NCBI GenBank assembly: GCA_964019135.1
Contig: OZ025260.1
Location: 25,848,254-25,912,253, forward strand
Origin: Arenicola marina
Lineage: Eukaryota > Annelida > Polychaeta > Arenicolidae
DNA: 64,000 nucleotides
Direction: 5' to 3'
In this document: in pieces, positions 34,001-48,300 of the stretch
Position numbering within the stretch: position 1 is the first letter of the stretch
How the letters are laid out: every line of letters begins with the position of its first letter
Program-made: the position numbers and the translations under genes
The notes under the pieces: model-generated
The model's input: only the letters and a program-made list of their open reading frames with translations
What the model was told of the DNA's origin: nothing
The model's database searches: none

Positions 34001-37000
34001 GGCGCAAAACCATGGTTGCCACAACTTTTACAATTTCTCGTTATTAACGGCCGGTAAAAGAATAGGAAATACAGACCCCTATTAGAGGCTTTAAGTCCTC
34101 ATTCAGACTCTCTAATGTAGCCGGATTAAATTTAAAATCTAAGCGGAAAAATCAACGGGATAAGAGGGAGAAGAGCAAAATGTTTTAGTGAAGTACCATC
34201 CAATTTGGCTTCCTCCAGATGAGGCCATTAGGGGCGGCATAGGAAGGAATGGGAACAAAGTGCTGACAAATTGATGGATGCAAAAAGTGGGAGTAAGATG
34301 TGGCCTAAAAGGGGGAGGGATCTGCTAGGATGAACGGTTGTTATCAGTTTGGAAGTGTAAGTTGGGGATAGAGCGATGGACCGAGGAAACTTTAAATTCG
34401 TGGCACTGGTTGGCCGTAACGCAGACCGGATGGGAAGGGTGAGGGAGGGGGTGAGAATACGGGTAATAGTATCCTGGGTGAGTCTGGTGCAGTGTGCGGG
34501 GGTTAGGCGCTGTGTTTTATAGGTGGTGATTCGGGGTTATAGGGTTAGTGCTCTCAAGATGTGCAACTCGCGGTCGGGGATTAATTTATCCAGGAATCTC
34601 TCCAAGTGTGTCTAACGAGAGAAACAATCCGCTTATATTGTATACGATTGTAACGAGATCTGAATCCCTAAACGTTGTCCCCGTAGAGTGGGATCTGCTC
34701 TCCCGCAACGGGGCCTCAGAGCGACAAAACACATGATAACAACGGGAGATGTGGATAAATTATAGGGACAGGATGGCCTTGTGAAACTTAGGGGTTGGTG
34801 TGGTTAGTTCGGGCTGGCATTAACCGTATTACAACGTTAAGACCTGAACACGGACAAACACTGTTTTCTCACACGAACGGAAATGGTGAATGGGTGGTGA
34901 GGTTGGTCGGGGTACATGTGAGAGTCGCGGTGGGAGGTGAGTCGGGTGGTGGTAATCACAAGGCGTTGCAGACTTTCTCTCGCCGGACCGTTATAACGGA
35001 TTCGGAAGGTAACAATGAAAGTACACAGATGATAACGGGACCCTGGTAAAAGTCGTGGCAGATAACACACAGCAAATCCTGATGATGGATAAAACTAGGT
35101 CTGTGATTACGAGCACGCCTTCAGATGCGGCCTACGAGAGAGTGAATGAGAGTTAGATAGAGGGAAAGGAAGAGAGCGCGCAAATCCAGGGTTGCCATTA
35201 GTTTTACCTTTTCTCGTCGCCTGCAGCAAACACACGAAGCAGGTGATTCCATTAGTGGCAAGTTGCCATTGCGACTTGGTGATTAACATGTCATGGACAA
35301 ACCGACGTCACTCCTTTCCTGCAGTTACTGGGAAAGGTTTATCTAACCATTTCATAGTTAACAGTATGTTTAACAAATTGTCGACTTGGCAGCCTATGTC
35401 TCCACAACTTGAAATGGGAGCCTCTCAGAGATGAGATGAAATTAATAGCATTCGTCTTTGAATTAGCTCACACCAAGTGACCCAAATGTGTATATCATTA
35501 GAGAGAGAATGAAACAACCGAGGAATAATGGATCAAAGGCGGATTTAGAAATGAAGAGAGAGATATATGGCGGACAGACAACCCAGAAGAGACAATACCA
35601 TGGGGCACATATGTAGTTGAAATAGAGTAGCTGAGACGGTCGTGTGGAAATGAAAGCATTCTTGCCTCATTGATATGCGTTCATCCCGAATAGACAAGCT
35701 CTTCAGAATGTCCCAACATTACTGCGGATATTGAATGTCTTTGCCACTTGATTGGTGACTGGTTCCCATTATTTTGTGTCCTTTGCATTCATGTTTTAGG
35801 AATGGGAAAAGGGTTCAAATATCCCTAAAGACCTAGGTGAAAAAACCTAAACTTCAAGTCACAATATGGCGGGGAAGGCAGTAAGAACATTAGTACAGAG
35901 GGCTCGTTTCTAGCGGAAACTAGTAAACAAAACCAAATAAACAAAGCGGACAAACACGTTGAATACAATATGGTTTCCTCCAGCCAAACACCTCTTTAGA
36001 CATTTTCATGACCTGTTGCAAAGCCCAACTGTGCTACTTTAATCTCACAGCAGCTCTGCTGGCAGCGAATCGACGTTCCCAAACTGGATAACCCCCAATT
36101 TTATACTTGTGGCATTTTAACTTCCCACCAAAAGAAGCGATAACCGTCTTTGAACCTGGGAATCCTCCATCTGGCCAACTACTCGAAGATGGTATCGATC
36201 TTGGTCGTACATTCGCGGCTTCAATTCATCATTCAGACTCCCTAATGTAGCGGGACTAAATTTAAAATCTAATCGAAAAAATGAGCGAGAATAGAGGCAG
36301 GAAAGTCCAATGTTTCAGTGAAGTAACATCCAATTTGGCTTCTTCCAGATGAGGCCATCAGGGTTGGCAAAGGAAGGGCTGGGAACAAATTGCTGACAAA
36401 TTGATGGATGCAAAAAGTGAAAGTACGATGAGGCCTAAAAGGGGGCGGGATCTGCCAGTCTGAACGGTTGTTATCAGTTTTGAAGTGTCAGTCGGGGGTG
36501 GAGCGATGGTCCGAGGAGACACTCGTGTAGGATAAAAGTGAAGCATAATTTGAGGCTGGCACTGGTTGGGCGTAAGACAGACCGGATGGGGAGGATGAGA
36601 GAGGGGGTGGAAGTACGGGAGATTATATCCGGAGTGTACGGGGGTTAGGCCCTGTGGTTTAAAGGTGGATGGCTCGCGTTATAGGGTTAGTGCTCTCAAG
36701 ATGTGCAACGCGCGGTCGGGGATTAATTCATTCAGGAATCTCTCCAAGTGTGTCTAACCAGAGAAAAAATCCGCTTACAATTTACGCAAATGTAACGAGC
36801 TCTGAATCGCTAAAAGTTGCTCCTGTGGCGTGGGATCGGCTCCTCAGCAATGGAGCAAGGTGTGTGTGGGGAAGGGGGGGCGGGGGGCAGGCAAACGACC
36901 GAGGATATGGATAAAGTAAAGGGAGAGTTTGGTGGTGAATTTAGGGGTTCAGGTTTCTAATACGAGGTAGCATTATCCGTATTACAACCATAGGACCAGG

Positions 37001-38170
37001 ACACAGACAGACACTATTTTCTGACACGGCCAGGAATGGGTGATGGAAATTGAAGGTGAGTGGGTGGGATGGGACTTTCATGTGAGAGTCCGGGTGGGAG
37101 GTGCGTGGGGTGAGATTAATCTCAAAGCGTTGAAGATTTACTCCCGCCTGACCGTCATACCTTAAGGGATTTAAAAGCTATCAATGAAACCCGCAGATGA
37201 AGACGGGACCCTGGTAAAAGTGGTGGCATAAGACACACAGCAAAGCCTGCTAGTGATGGCTAAGATCGGGTTAGTAACCACAACCGTCCATTCACATCTG
37301 GCTTAAGACAGAGATAATTAGAGAGAGGTAGGGGACAGAGAAAGAGCTCGCAAATTCATGGTTGTCGCAACTTTTACCATTTCTCGTCGTCAACGGCTGG
37401 TAAAAGAATAGAAAAAACAGACACCAAATACGGCAGAGTGCGTAGAAAGAAACTGGGGACCCGAGACAACGGAAACTAGTAAACAGAGCAAAATAAACAA
37501 AGCGGGACAGATGTCGAATGAATACGGCATCCTCCAGCCAGACATTTCTTCAGACATCTTCAAACAGTTGACGACCTGCTGCAAAGCCCAACTGCATTGC
37601 TTTGATACCACAGCAGCTCTGTCAGCGGCGAATCGACGTTACTGAACTGGATTACCCCCAATTTTATGCTTGTGGTATTACCGCCAAAAAGAAGCGATAA
37701 CCGTTTGGAAGCCAAGAATCCTCCATCTGGCCAACTAATCAGAGATGTTATCGATCTTGGTCGTACATTTGCGGCTTCAATTCATCATTCAGACTCTCTA
37801 ATGTAGCCGGACTAAATTTAAAATCTAATCGGTAAAATACGCGGGATTAGAGGAAGAAGAGCAAATTGTTTCAGTGAAGTAACATCCAATTTGGCTTCTT
37901 CCAGATGAGGCCATCAGGGGCGGCAAAGGAAGGAATGGGAACAAATTGCGGACAACTTGATGGATGCAAAACGTGGGAGTACGATGTGGCCTAAAAGGGG
38001 GCGGGATCTGCCAGGATGAGCGGTTGTTATCAGTTTTGAAGTGTCAGTCGGGAATAGAGCGATGGTCGGAGGTGACACTCGGATAAGATGAAAGTGAAGT
38101 TTTATTCGAGGCTGGCACTGGTTGGCCGTAAGGCAGACCGGATGAGAAGGATGAGGGAGGGGGTAAGAGT
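31021..38170. repeat. Higher-order repeat copy 1 of about 7.15 kb
   Basis: This is the first of three near-identical copies; equivalent positions in copy 2 lie 7,150-7,152 bp further on. It contains four sub-units in the order long, short, long, short. The landmark ctggcactggttggccgta, or close variants, lies at about 30,967, 33,198, 34,400, 36,556 and 38,115, so spacings are about 2.2, 1.2, 2.15 and 1.55 kb. Long sub-units contain a block with aacatgtcattgac, ggacaataccatggggca and cccaacattactgcgg that short ones lack. Recurrent open frames of 60-120 codons follow the nucleotide repeat and match no family I recognise. Confidence 0.93.
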
Positions 38171-41100
38171 ACGGGTGATAGTATCCTGCGTGAGTCTGGC
38201 GCAGTGTACGGGGGTTAGGCGATGTGGCTTAAAGGTGGTGGTTCGGGTTATAGGGTTTCTGGTCTCAAGATGTGCAACTCGCGGTGGAGGATTAATTCAT
38301 TCAGGAATCTCTCCAAGTGTGTCTAACGAGAACAAAAATTCACTTACTATTTACGCGATTGTAACGAGCTCTGAATCCCGAAAAGTTGTCCCCGTAGAGT
38401 GGGATCTGCTCTCCCGCAACGGGCGCCTGGGAGTGAAAAAAACAGGAAAACAATGGGAGACGGGGATAAATTAGAGGGACAGGATGGCCTGGTCACATTT
38501 TGGGGTTGGTGTGGTTATTTCGGGTGGGCATTAACCGTTTTACAACGTTAAGACCTGATCGCGGATGAACATTGTTTTCTCGCACGATAACATAAATGGG
38601 TAATAGGGGGTGACATGGGTGAGAGTCGCGATGGGAGGTGAGTGGGGTGGTGGTAATCACAAGGCGTTGCAGACTTTCTCTCGTCAGACCGTTATAACGG
38701 ATTCGGAAGCTAACAATGAAAGTACACAGATGATGACAGGACCCTGGTAAAAGTCATGGCAGATCACACTCAGCGATTCCTGCTGATACTGGTTAAACAG
38801 GCTCTGTGATCACAGGTAGGCCTTCAGATGTGGCCTTAGAGAGAGTGAATGAGAGATAGATAGAGTTAAAGAGAGAGAGCGCGCAAATCCATGGTTGCCA
38901 CTAGTTTTACCTTTTCCATCGCCTACACCAAAGGCAACAAGCAGGTGATTCAACTAGTTGTAACTTCTCATTGACACTCAGTGATTAACATGTCATTGAC
39001 GACCCGACGTCACTGATTTCCTGCAGTTACTGGACATAGGTTTATATGACCATTCCCTAGCGTACAGTGTTTTAAAATAAATTGTGTACTTGGAAGCTGA
39101 TATCTTTACGACTTGAAATGGGTGTCTTCTAGAGATGACAGATTTCATAGCATTCGTCTTAGTAATAGCTCGCATCACGTCACAAAAATGTGTATATCTT
39201 TAGAGATAGATTGAAACAGCCGCGGAAGAAGATCCGAGAAAAGGAGGATGGGGAAACGAAGAGAGAGATACTGGCAGACAGTTAGCCTTGAGGGGACAAT
39301 ACCATGGGGCAAATATGGAGTTGACATAGAGTAGCTGAGACGGTCGTGTGGAAATGAAAGCGAACTTTTCTCATCGATATGCGCTCATTCCTAGTAGACA
39401 AGCGCCTCAGGATGTCCCAACATTACTGCGGAAATTGGATCTACTAACAGTGATGCGGAAATTCAGTCTGCTTGCGACTTGTTTAGTGACTGGTTCCGTT
39501 TTTTTTCGTCTCCGGTATATTCGGCTTTTAGAAAAGGGACATAGGCCAACGGATCCCCAAAATTACACCGACTGAATTGAGGCAAGGCCACATATGATGG
39601 GAATCAGAAGCCATGCAGAGCAACAGGAACTGAATCACCATTTTTCCAAGCGTAACCATCTGGACGAATGGTGGAGGGGGGGGGGGGGCAGGCTGAATAA
39701 GGCTTGGAGACCTTGCCGCCGCTCGTAGGCGGAATATATATCTTTAGTTAGAATACAAAATATGTTTATGGGCAATCAGTTATAAGGAATTCCAGATTGG
39801 CCGGTCAACCATTCCCGGTAAAAGGACGTGAAAAACAAATTTTGATTTGGCGGAGAAGGTTGTAAGACCATGGGTACATCAGGCACGTTTTAATAGCAAA
39901 CTGGCAAACAAAACCAAGCAGAACCAATAACGCAACCATTTGGGAATCAGGGAATCCTCCATCTGTCCAACTAATCGCAGATGGTATCGATCTTGGTCGT
40001 ACATTTGCGGCTTCAATTCATCAATCGACTACCTAACGTCGGAGGCCTCGATTTAAAAAGACTCGAAAAAATCAGCGGGATTAGAGAGCGACGAGCAAAA
40101 TGTTTCAGTGAAGTAACGTCCAATTTGGCTTCTTCCAGATGAGACCATCAGGGGCAGCAAAGGAAGGACTGAGAACAAATTGCTGACAAATTGATGGATG
40201 CAAAAAGTGGGAGTACGATGTGGCCTAAAAGGGGGCGGGATCTGCCAGGATGAACGGTTGTTATCAGTTTTGAAGTGTCAGTCGGGAATAGAGCGATGGT
40301 CGGAGGTGACACTCCGATAAGATGAAAGTGAAGTTTCATTCGTGGCTGGCACTGGTTGGCCGTAAGGCAGACCGGATTGGGGGGATGAGAGAGGGGGTAT
40401 GAGTACGGGTGATAGTATCCTGCGTGAGTCTGGCGCAGTGTACGGGGCTTAGGCGCTGTGGTTTAAGGGTGGTGGTTCGGGTTATAGGGTTTCTGGTCTC
40501 AAGATGTGCAACTCGCGGTGGGGGATTAATTCATTCAGGAATCTCTCAAATTGTGCCTAACGAGAGCAAAACTCCGCTTGAAATTTACATGATTGTAACT
40601 ATCTTTCATTCCCTAAAATTTGCTGCTGTAGTTTCGGATCGGCTCCTTCATGAGTGAGGTGTGTGTGTGGGGGTGGGGGGGGGGGGGGCGCAGGCGCACG
40701 ACCGAGCATAAAGATAAAGTAAAGGGAGAGGTTGGTGGTGAATTTAGGGGTTGAGGCTTCTAATACGAGGTGGCATTATCCGTATTACAACCATAAGACC
40801 AGGACACAGACAGACACTGTTTTCTGATACGGCCAGGAATGGGTAATGGGAATTGAAGGTGAGTGGGTGGGATGGGACTTTCATGTGAGAGTCCGGGTGG
40901 GAGGTGCGTGGGGTGAGATTAATCTCAAAGCGTTGAAGATTTACTCCCGCTTGACCGTAATGACTTAATTGATTCAAACGCCAACAATGAAAACCAGCAG
41001 ATGATGACGGGACCCTGGTAAAAGTGGTGACATCAGACACGCAGCGAATCCTGCTAGTGATGGTTAAAACTGGGGTTAGGGATCACAACCGTCCATGCGC

Positions 41101-44100
41101 ATCTGGCTTAAGGCAAAGATAATTAGAGAGAAGTAGGGGACAGAGAACGAGGGCGCAAAACCATGGTTGCCACAACTTTTACAATTTCTCGTTATTAACG
41201 GCCGGTAAAAGAATAGGAAATACAGACCCCTATTAGAGGCTTTAAGTCCTCATTCAGACTCTCTAATGTAGCCGGATTAAATTTAAAATCTAAGCGGAAA
41301 AATTAACGGGATAAGAGGGAGAAGAGCAAAATGTTTTAGTGAAGTACCATCCAATTTGGCTTCCTCCAGATGAGGCCATTAGGGGCGGCATAGGAAGGAA
41401 TGGGAACAAAGTGCTGACAAATTGATGGATGCAAAAAGTGGGAGTACGATGTGGCCTAAAAGGGGGAGGGATCTGCTAGGATGAACGGTTGTTATCAGTT
41501 TTGAAGTGTCAGTTGGGGATAGAGCGATGGACCGAGGAAACTTTAAATTCGTGGCACTGGTTGGCCGTAACGCAGACCGGATGGGAAGGGTGAGGGAGGG
41601 GGTGAGAATACGGGTAATAGTATCCTGGGTGAGTCTGGTGCAGTGTGCAGGGGTTAGGCGCTGTGGTTTATAGGTGGTGATTCGGGGTTATAGGGTTAGT
41701 GCTCTCAAGATGTGCAACTCGCGGTCGGGGATTAATTTATCCAGGAATCTCTCCACGTGTGTCTAACGAGAGAAACAATCCGCTTATATTGTATACGATT
41801 GTAACGAGATCTGAATCCCTAAACGTTGTCCCCGTAGAGTGGGATCTGCTGTCCCGCAACGGGGCCTCAGAGTGACAAAACACAGGATAACAACGGGAGA
41901 TGTGGATAAATTATAGGGACAGGATGGCCTTGTAAAACTTAGGGGGTTGGTGTGGTTAGTTCGGGCTGGCATTAACCGTATTACAACGTTAAGACCTGAA
42001 CACGGACAAACACTGTTTTCTCACACGAACGGAAATGGTGAATGGGTGGTGAGGTTGGTGGGGGTACATGTGAGAGTCGCGGTGGGAGGTGAGTCGGGTG
42101 GTGGTAATCACAAGGCGTTGCAGACTTTCTCTCGTCGGACCGTTATAACGGATTCGGAGGGTAACAATAAAAGTAAACAGATGATAACGGGACCCTGGTC
42201 AAAGTCGTGGCAGATAACACTCAGCAAATCCTGCAGGTGATGGCTAAAACTAGGTCTGTGATTACGAGCACGCCTTCAGATGTGGCCGGGGGCCTCCCTG
42301 GTGTAGTGGTTAGCGCACTAGACCGCAGATCAATAGGTCCTGGGTTCGAATCCGGGCTCGGGCACCTAATCTGGGGCATGTTTCATTCCTTCATCCTTCA
42401 TCGTCCCGGGAGGTTCCTCGGCCCAATTTAGCCTGTATGTGCACAAAAGTGGCCTAAAACACCAACATGTCATGTCAGATGTGGCCTACGAGAGAGTGAA
42501 TGAGAGTTAGATAGAGGGCAAGAGAGAGAGCGCGCAAATCCAGGGTTGCCATTAGTTTTACCTTTTCTCGTCGCCTGCAGAAAACACACGAAGCAGGTGA
42601 TTCCATTAGTGGCAAGTTTTGAGATGACAGAAATTAATAGTATTCGTCTTTGCCATAGCTCGCACCAAGTCACCCAAATGTGTATATCTTTTGAGAGAGA
42701 ATGAAACAACCCAGGAATAATGGATCAAAGGCGGATTTAGAAATGAAGAGAGCGATAATGGCAGACAAACACCCCAGAAGAGACAATACCATGGGGCACA
42801 TATGGAGTTGAAATAGAGTAGCTGAGACGGTCGTGTGGAAATGAAAGCATTCTTGCCTCATTGATATGCGTTCATCCCGAATAGACAAGCTCTCCAGAAT
42901 GTTCCAACATTACTGCGGATATTGATTGTCCTTGCCACTTGGTTGGTGACTGGTTCCCATTCTTTTGTGTCCTTTGCATGCATGTTTTAGGAATGGGAAA
43001 AGGGTTCAAGTATCCTTAATGACCTAGATAAAAAAAACTAAAATTCAAGTCACAATATGGCGGGGAAGGCAGTAAGAACATTAGTACAGAGGGCTCGTTT
43101 CTAGCGGAAACTAGTAAACAAAACCAAATAAACAAAGCGGACAAACACGTTGAATACAATATGGTTTCCTCCAGCCAAACACCTCTTTAGACATTTTCAT
43201 GACCTGTTGCAAAGCCCAACTGTGCTACTTTAATCTCACAGCAGCTCTGCTGGCAGCGAATCGACGTTCCCAAACTGGATAACCCCCAATTTTATACTTG
43301 TGGCATTTTAACTTCCCACCAAAAAAAGCTATAACCGTCTTGGAACCTGGGAATCCGCCATCTGGCCAACTAATCGAAGATGGTATCGATCTTGGTCGTA
43401 CATTCGCGACTTCAATTCATCATTCAGACTCCCTAATGTAGCGGGACTAAATTTAAAATCTAATCGAAAAAATGAGCGAGAATAGAGGTAGGAAAGCAAA
43501 ATGTTTCAGTGAAGTAACATCCAATTTGGCTTCTTCCAGATGAGGCCATCAGGGGCGGCAAAGAAAGGGCTGGGAACAAATTGCTGACAAATTGATGGAT
43601 GCAAAAATTGGGAGTACGATGTGGCCTAAGAGGGGGCGGGATCTGCCAGGATGAGCGGTTGTTATCAGTTTTGAAGTGTCAGTCGGGGGTAGAGCGATGG
43701 TCCGAGGAGACACTCGTATAAGATAAAAGTGAAGCATCATTTGAGGCTGGCACTGGTTGGGCGTAAGACAGACCGGATGGGGAGGATGAGAGAGGGGTGG
43801 GAGTACGGGAGATTATATCCGGAGTGTACGGGGGTTAGGCCCTGTGGTTTAAAGGTGGATGGCTTGCGTAATAGGGTTAGTGCTCTCAAGATGTGCAACG
43901 CGCGGTGGGGGATTAATTCATTCAGGCATCTCTCCAAGTGTGTCTAACCAGAGCGAAAATCCGCTTACCATTTACGCAAATGTAACGAGCTCTGAATCGC
44001 TAAAGGTTGCTCCTGTGGCGTGGGATCGGCTCCTCAGCAATGGAGCAAGGTGTGTAGGGGGGGGGGGGGCAGGCAAACGACCGAGGATATGGATAAAGTA

Positions 44101-45357
44101 AAGGGAGATGTTGGTGGTGAATTTAGGGGTTGAGGTTTCTAATACGAGGTGGCATTATCCGTATTACACCCATAGGACCAGGACACAGACAGACACTATT
44201 TTCTGACACGGCCAGGAATGGGTGATGTAAATTCAAGGTGAGTGGGTGAGATGGGACTTTCATGTGAGAGTCCGGGTGGGTGCGTGGGGTGAGATTAATC
44301 TCAAAGCGTTGAAGATTTACTCCCGCCTGACCGTCATACCTTAAGGGATTTAAAATCTATCAATGAAACCCGCAGATGAAGACGGGACCCTGGTAAAAGT
44401 GGTGGCATAAGACACACAGCAAAGCCTGCTAGTGATGGCTAAGATCGGGTTAGTAACCACAACCGTCCATTCACATCTGGCTTAAGACAGAGATAATTAG
44501 AGAGAGGTAGGGGACAAAGAAAGAGCCCGCAAATTCATGGTTGCCACAACTTTTACTATTTCTCGTCGTCAACGGCTGGTAAAAGAATAGAAAAAACAGA
44601 CACCAAATACGGCAGAGTGCGTAGAATGAAAAAAAGTGGGAACCCGAAACAACGGAAACTAGTAAACAGAGCAAAATAAACAAAGCGGGACAGTTGTTGA
44701 ATGAATATGGCTTCCTCCAGCCAGACATTTCTTCAGACATCTTCAAACAGTTGACAACCTGCTGCAAAGCCCATCTGCATTGCTTTGATACCAAAGCAGC
44801 TCTGTCAGCGGCGAATCAACGTTACTAAACTGGATTACCCCAAATTTTATGCTTGTAGTATTACCGCCAAAAAGAAGCGATAACCGCTTTGGAAGCCAAG
44901 AATCCTCCATCTGGCCAACTAATCGAAGATGTTAGCGATCTTGGTCGTACACTTGCGGCTTCAATTCATCATTCAGACTCTCTAATGTAGCCGGACTAAA
45001 TTTAAAATCTAATCGGTAAAAAAATACGCGAGATTAGAGGAAGAAGAGCAAATTGTTTCAGTGAAGTAACATCCAATGTGGCTTCTTCCAGATGAGGCCA
45101 TCAGGGGCGGCAAAGGAAGGAATGGGAACAAATTGCGGACAACTTGATGGATGCAAAACGTGGGAGTACGATGTGGCCTAAAAGGGGGCGGGATCTGCCA
45201 GGATGAGCGGTTGTTATCAGTTTTGAAGTGTCAGTCGGGAATAGAGCGATGGTCGGAGGTGACACTCGGATAAGATGAAAGTGAAGTTCTATTCGAGGCT
45301 GGCACTGGTTGGCCGTAAGGCAGACCGGATGAGGAGAATGAGAGAGTGGGTGAGAGC
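38171..45357. repeat. Higher-order repeat copy 2 of about 7.19 kb
   Basis: Second copy, with the same long-short-long-short order; landmarks at about 38,115, 40,345, 41,550 and 43,747. It differs from copies 1 and 3 by a complete SINE insertion in its second long sub-unit (42,288-42,474) and by a deletion of about 160 bp a little further on. In the deletion, ggcaagtt is followed directly by ttgagatgacag near 42,620. The two changes nearly cancel, so the net length difference is only about 40 bp. Confidence 0.93.
42276..42486 (+). mobile_element. Intact tRNA-derived SINE, family B, with 12-bp target-site duplication
   Basis: The element occupies 42,288-42,474. It is flanked by perfect copies of tcagatgtggcc at 42,276-42,287 and 42,475-42,486. 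The head ctccctggtgtagtggttag carries the A box, and cctgggttcgaatccggg is an intact B box, so an internal RNA polymerase III promoter is present. The body holds cacctaatctggggcatgtt, a (ttcatcc) short repeat and catcgtcccgggaggttcc. The empty site is visible in the paralogous positions at about 35,121 and 49,458. There is no long poly(A); the end is aaaacaccaacatgtcatg. Confidence 0.95.
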
Positions 45358-48300
45358 ACGGGTGATACTTTCCTGGGTGAGTCTGGCGCAGTGTACGGGG
45401 GTTAGGCGATGTGGCTTAAAGGTGGTGGTTCGGGTTATAGGGTTTCTGGTCTCAAGATGTGCAACTCACGGCGGGGGATTAATTCATTCAGGAATCTCTC
45501 CAAGTGTGTCTAACGAGAACAAAAATTCACTTACTATTTACGCGATTGTAACGAGCTCTGAATCCCGAAAAGTTGTCCCCGTAGAGTGGGATCTGCTCTC
45601 CCGCAACGGGCGCCTGGGAGTGAAAAAAACAGGAAAACAACGGGAGACGGGGATAAATTAGAGGGACAGGATGGCTTGGTCACATTTTGGGGTTGGTGTG
45701 GTTATTTCGGGCGGGCATTCACCGTTTTACAACGTTAAGACCTGATCGCGGATGAACATTGTTTTCTCGCACGATAACATAAATGGGTAATAGGGGGTGA
45801 CGTGGGTGAGAGTCGTGGTGGGAGGTGAGTGGGGTGGTGGTAATCACAAGGCGTTGCAGACTTTCTCTCGTCAGACCGTTATAACGGATTCGGAAGCTAA
45901 CAATGAAAGTACACAGATGATGACAGGACCCTGGTAAAAGTCATGGCAGATCACACTCAGCGATTCCTGCTGATACTGGTTAAACAGGCTCTGTGATCAC
46001 AGGTAGGCCTTCAGATGTGGCCTTAGAGAGAGTGAATGAGAGATAGATAAAGTTAAAGAGAGAGAGCGCGCAAATCCATGGTTGCCACTAGTTTTACCTT
46101 TTCCATCGCCTACACCAAAGGCAACAAGCAGGTGATTCAACTAATTGTGACTTCTCATTGACACTCAGTGATTAACATGTCATTGACGACCCGACGTCAC
46201 TGTTTTCCTGCAGTTACTGGACATAGGTTTATATGACCATTCCCTAGCGTACAGTGTTTTTAAATAAATTGTGTACTTGGAAGCTGATATCTTTACGACT
46301 TGAAATGGGTGTCTTCTAGAGATGACAGATTTCATAGCATTCGTCTTAGTAATAGCTCGCATCACGTCACAAAAATGTGTATATCTTTAGAGATAGATTG
46401 AAACAGCCGCGGAAGAAGATCCGAGAAAAGGAGGATGGGGAAACGAAGAGAGAGATACTGGCAGACAGTTAACCTTGAGGGGACAATACCATGGGGCAAA
46501 TATGGAGTTGACATAGAGTAGCTGAGACGGTCGTGTGGAAATGAAAGCGAACTTTTCTCATCGATATGCGCTCATTCCTAGTAGACAAGCGCCTCAGGAT
46601 GTCCCAACATTACTGCGGAAATTGGATCTACTAACAGTGATGCGGAAATTCAGTCTGCTTGCGACTTGTTTAGTGACTGGTTCCGTTTTTTTTCGTGTCC
46701 GGTATATTCGGCTTTTAGAAAAGGGACATAGGCCAACGGATCCCCAAAATTACACCGACTGAATTGAGGCAAGGCCACATATGATGGGAATCAGAAGCCA
46801 TGCAGAGCAACAGGAACTGAATCACCATTTTTCCAAGCGTAACCATCTGGACGAATGGTGGAGGGGGGGGGGGGGCAGGCTGAATAAGGCTTGGAGACCT
46901 TGCCGCCGCTCGTAGGCGGAATATATATCTTTAGTTAGAATACAAAATATGTTTATGGGCAATCAGTTATAAGGAATTCCAGATTGGCCGGTCAACCATT
47001 CCCGGTAAAAGGACGTGAAAAACAAATTTTGATTTGGCGGAGAAGGTTGTAAGACCATGGGTACATCAGGCACGTTTTAATAGCAAACTGGCAAACAAAA
47101 CCAAGCAGAACCAATAACGCAACCATTTGGGAATCAGGGAATCCTCCATCTGTCCAACTAATCGCAGATGGTATCGATCTTGGTCGTACATTTGCGGCTT
47201 CAATTCATCAATCGACTACCTAACGTCGGAGGCCTCGATTTAAAAAGACTCGAAAAAATCAGCGGGATTAGAGAGCGACGAGCAAAATGTTTCAGTGAAG
47301 TAACGTCCAATTTGGCTTCTTCCAGATGAGACCATCAGGGGCAGCAAAGGAAGGACTGAGAACAAATTGCTGACAAATTGATGGATGCAAAAAGTGGGAG
47401 TACGATGTGGCCTAAAAGGGGGCGGGATCTGCCAGGATGAACGGTTGTTATCAGTTTTGAAGTGTCAGTCGGGAATAGAGCGATGGTCGGAGGTGACACT
47501 CCGATAAGATGAAAGTGAAGTTTCATTCGTGGCTGGCACTGGTTGGCCGTAAGGCAGACCGGATTGGGGGGATGAGAGAGGGGGTATGAGTACGGGTGAT
47601 AGTATCCTGCGTGAGTCTGGCGCAGTGTACGGGGCTTAGGCGCTGTGGTTTAAGGGTGGTGGTTCGGGTTATAGGGTTTCTGGTCTCAAGATGTGCAACT
47701 CGCGGTGGGGGATTAATTCATTCAGGAATCTCTCAAATTGTGCCTAACGAGAGCAAAACTCCGCTTGAAATTTACATGATTGTAACTATCTTTCATTCCC
47801 TAAAATTTGCTCCTGTAGTTTCGGATCGGCTCCTTCATGAGTGAGGTGTGTGTGTGGGGGTGGGGGGGGGGGGGCGCAGGCGCACGACCGAACATAAAGA
47901 TAAAGTAAAGGGAGAGGTTGGTGGTGAATTTAGGGGTTGAGGCTTCTAATACGAGGTGGCATTATCCGTATTACAACCATAAGACCAGGACACAGACAGA
48001 CACTGTTTTCTGATACGGCCAGGAATGGGTAATGGGAATTGAAGGTGAGTGGGTGGGATGGGACTTTCATGTGAGAGTCCGGGTGGGAGGTGCGTGGGGT
48101 GAGATTAATCTCAAAGCGTTGAAGATTTACTCCCGCTTGACCGTAATGACTTAATTGATTCAAACGCCAACAATGAAAACCAGCAGATGATGACGGGACC
48201 CTGGTAAAAGTGGTGACATCAGACACGCAGCGAATCCTGCTAGTGATGGTTAAAACTGGGGTTAGGGATCACAACCGTCCATGCGCATCTGGCTTAAGGC

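Noticed and set aside
42288-42360. A genuine tRNA gene
   Set aside because: A and B boxes are present, but no convincing acceptor-stem pairing is seen. The sequence continues into a body shared with two other copies and lies within target-site duplications, so it is a SINE.
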